Below are positions 6,055-6,188 of a stretch of 6,188 nucleotides of DNA, one piece after another (the stretch's first letter is position 1; the number at the start of each line of letters is the position of its first letter). Origin of the DNA: Candidatus Aminicenantota bacterium. GTDB lineage: Bacteria > Acidobacteriota > Aminicenantia > Aminicenantales > Aminicenantaceae. The DNA is taken from assembly GCA_030620655.1 (NCBI GenBank), contig JAUXEH010000178.1:1-6188 (forward strand), in the 5' to 3' direction. A program made the position numbers and the translations under genes. A model generated the notes under the pieces. That model did not search any database. It was given only the letters and a program-made list of their open reading frames with translations, and was not told where the DNA came from.

Positions 6055-6055
6055 G
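6035..6055. promoter_or_regulatory. HAIR-like HspR operator
   Basis: Reading plus strand, CTTGAGT (6035-6041), a 7-nt spacer and TGTCAAG (6049-6055) match the HAIR consensus CTTGAGT-N7-ACTCAAG at 12 of 14 positions, with a perfect left arm. Seen as an inverted repeat, ATACTTGA (6032-6039) and TCAAGTAT (6051-6058) form perfect 8-bp arms. The site covers the -35 hexamer and most of the spacer of the dnaK promoter, so a bound HspR dimer would block RNA polymerase. The hspR gene lies downstream in the same operon. Confidence 0.85.
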
Positions 6056-6101
6056 TATATATTATAACTTTATTATTAGATTTTCACGAGATTGAATCAT
6101 T

Positions 6102-6137
6102 GTTATTGAGAGGAGCGAAGCGACGTGGCAATCTCAT
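6102..6137 (+). repeat. REP-like palindromic repeat, right copy
   Basis: This 36-nt element begins GTTATTGAGAG, has the centre GAGCGAAGCGACGTGG and ends GGCAATCTCAT. It shares both ends with the minus-strand copy at 848-884, so the two copies point outward from the heat-shock operon. Its ATTG...CAAT ends and internal CGAAGCG allow a weak hairpin. It lies about 50 bp upstream of the dnaK -35 box, in otherwise AT-rich DNA. The remaining bases to the window end (6138-6188) show only a short GGCAT/ATGCC inverted repeat. Confidence 0.7.
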
Positions 6138-6188
6138 CTTAAAAACTTAAAAGATTCATAGGCATTCCTCCGCAAATACTACTATGCC

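Noticed and set aside
6140..6188. Start of a minus-strand gene (GGAGG followed by ATG near the window end)
   Set aside because: The frame ends after seven codons and lies in AT-rich upstream DNA.

Overview
The window holds a compact heat-shock operon on the minus strand, followed at low coordinates by an intron-split tRNA gene and some decayed sequence. Coding DNA is GC-rich and the intergenic DNA is AT-rich. The genes are clearly bacterial. Pairing of dnaK with an HspR-type MerR repressor, a HAIR-like operator and a short RpoD-like sigma factor suggests a lineage such as Acidobacteriota/Aminicenantes or a deltaproteobacterial relative. That placement is a guess from gene content, because no phylogenetic marker was aligned.

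Right to left on the minus strand, the order is: an outward-pointing REP-like repeat (6102-6137); a sigma-70-type promoter (6026-6054) with a HAIR-like inverted repeat (6035-6055) across its -35 box and spacer; dnaK (5978-4044); dnaJ (4029-2914); hspR (2912-2505); a sigma-70 factor (2508-1660); and a DnaC/DnaI-like AAA+ ATPase (1660-896). Junctions are 14 nt, 1 nt, a 4-nt ATGA overlap and a 1-nt TGATG overlap, so this is almost certainly one transcript. The simplest reading is a feedback loop: HspR, perhaps with DnaK as co-repressor as in actinobacteria, shuts down its own operon. The loop would also set the level of a sigma factor and a helicase-loader-like ATPase. grpE is absent from the window.

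Left of the operon lie a second REP-like copy (848-884), inverted relative to the first, and then a promoter (811-839) for tRNA-Asn(GUU). The tRNA (795-369) is interrupted between anticodon positions 35 and 36 by a 351-nt group I intron (760-410). By hand I can assign P1 to P8 with the U.G splice-site pair and a terminal omega-G; the core resembles IC3 tRNA introns. The P1 loop is enlarged to about 100 nt and encodes the C-terminal zinc knuckle of an HNH endonuclease, which looks like the remnant of a homing gene. Two extra hairpins lie between P7 and P3.

The far left (1-383) carries the 3' part of a tRNA-Leu(UAA) without its 5' half (76-133), and a small plus-strand reading frame (222-383) of unknown function that runs into the tRNA-Asn 3' end. 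Bases 1-75 show nothing I can support. The most unusual elements are the tRNA-Asn intron with its HNH remnant and the sigma factor plus helicase-loader-like gene inside an HspR-type operon.
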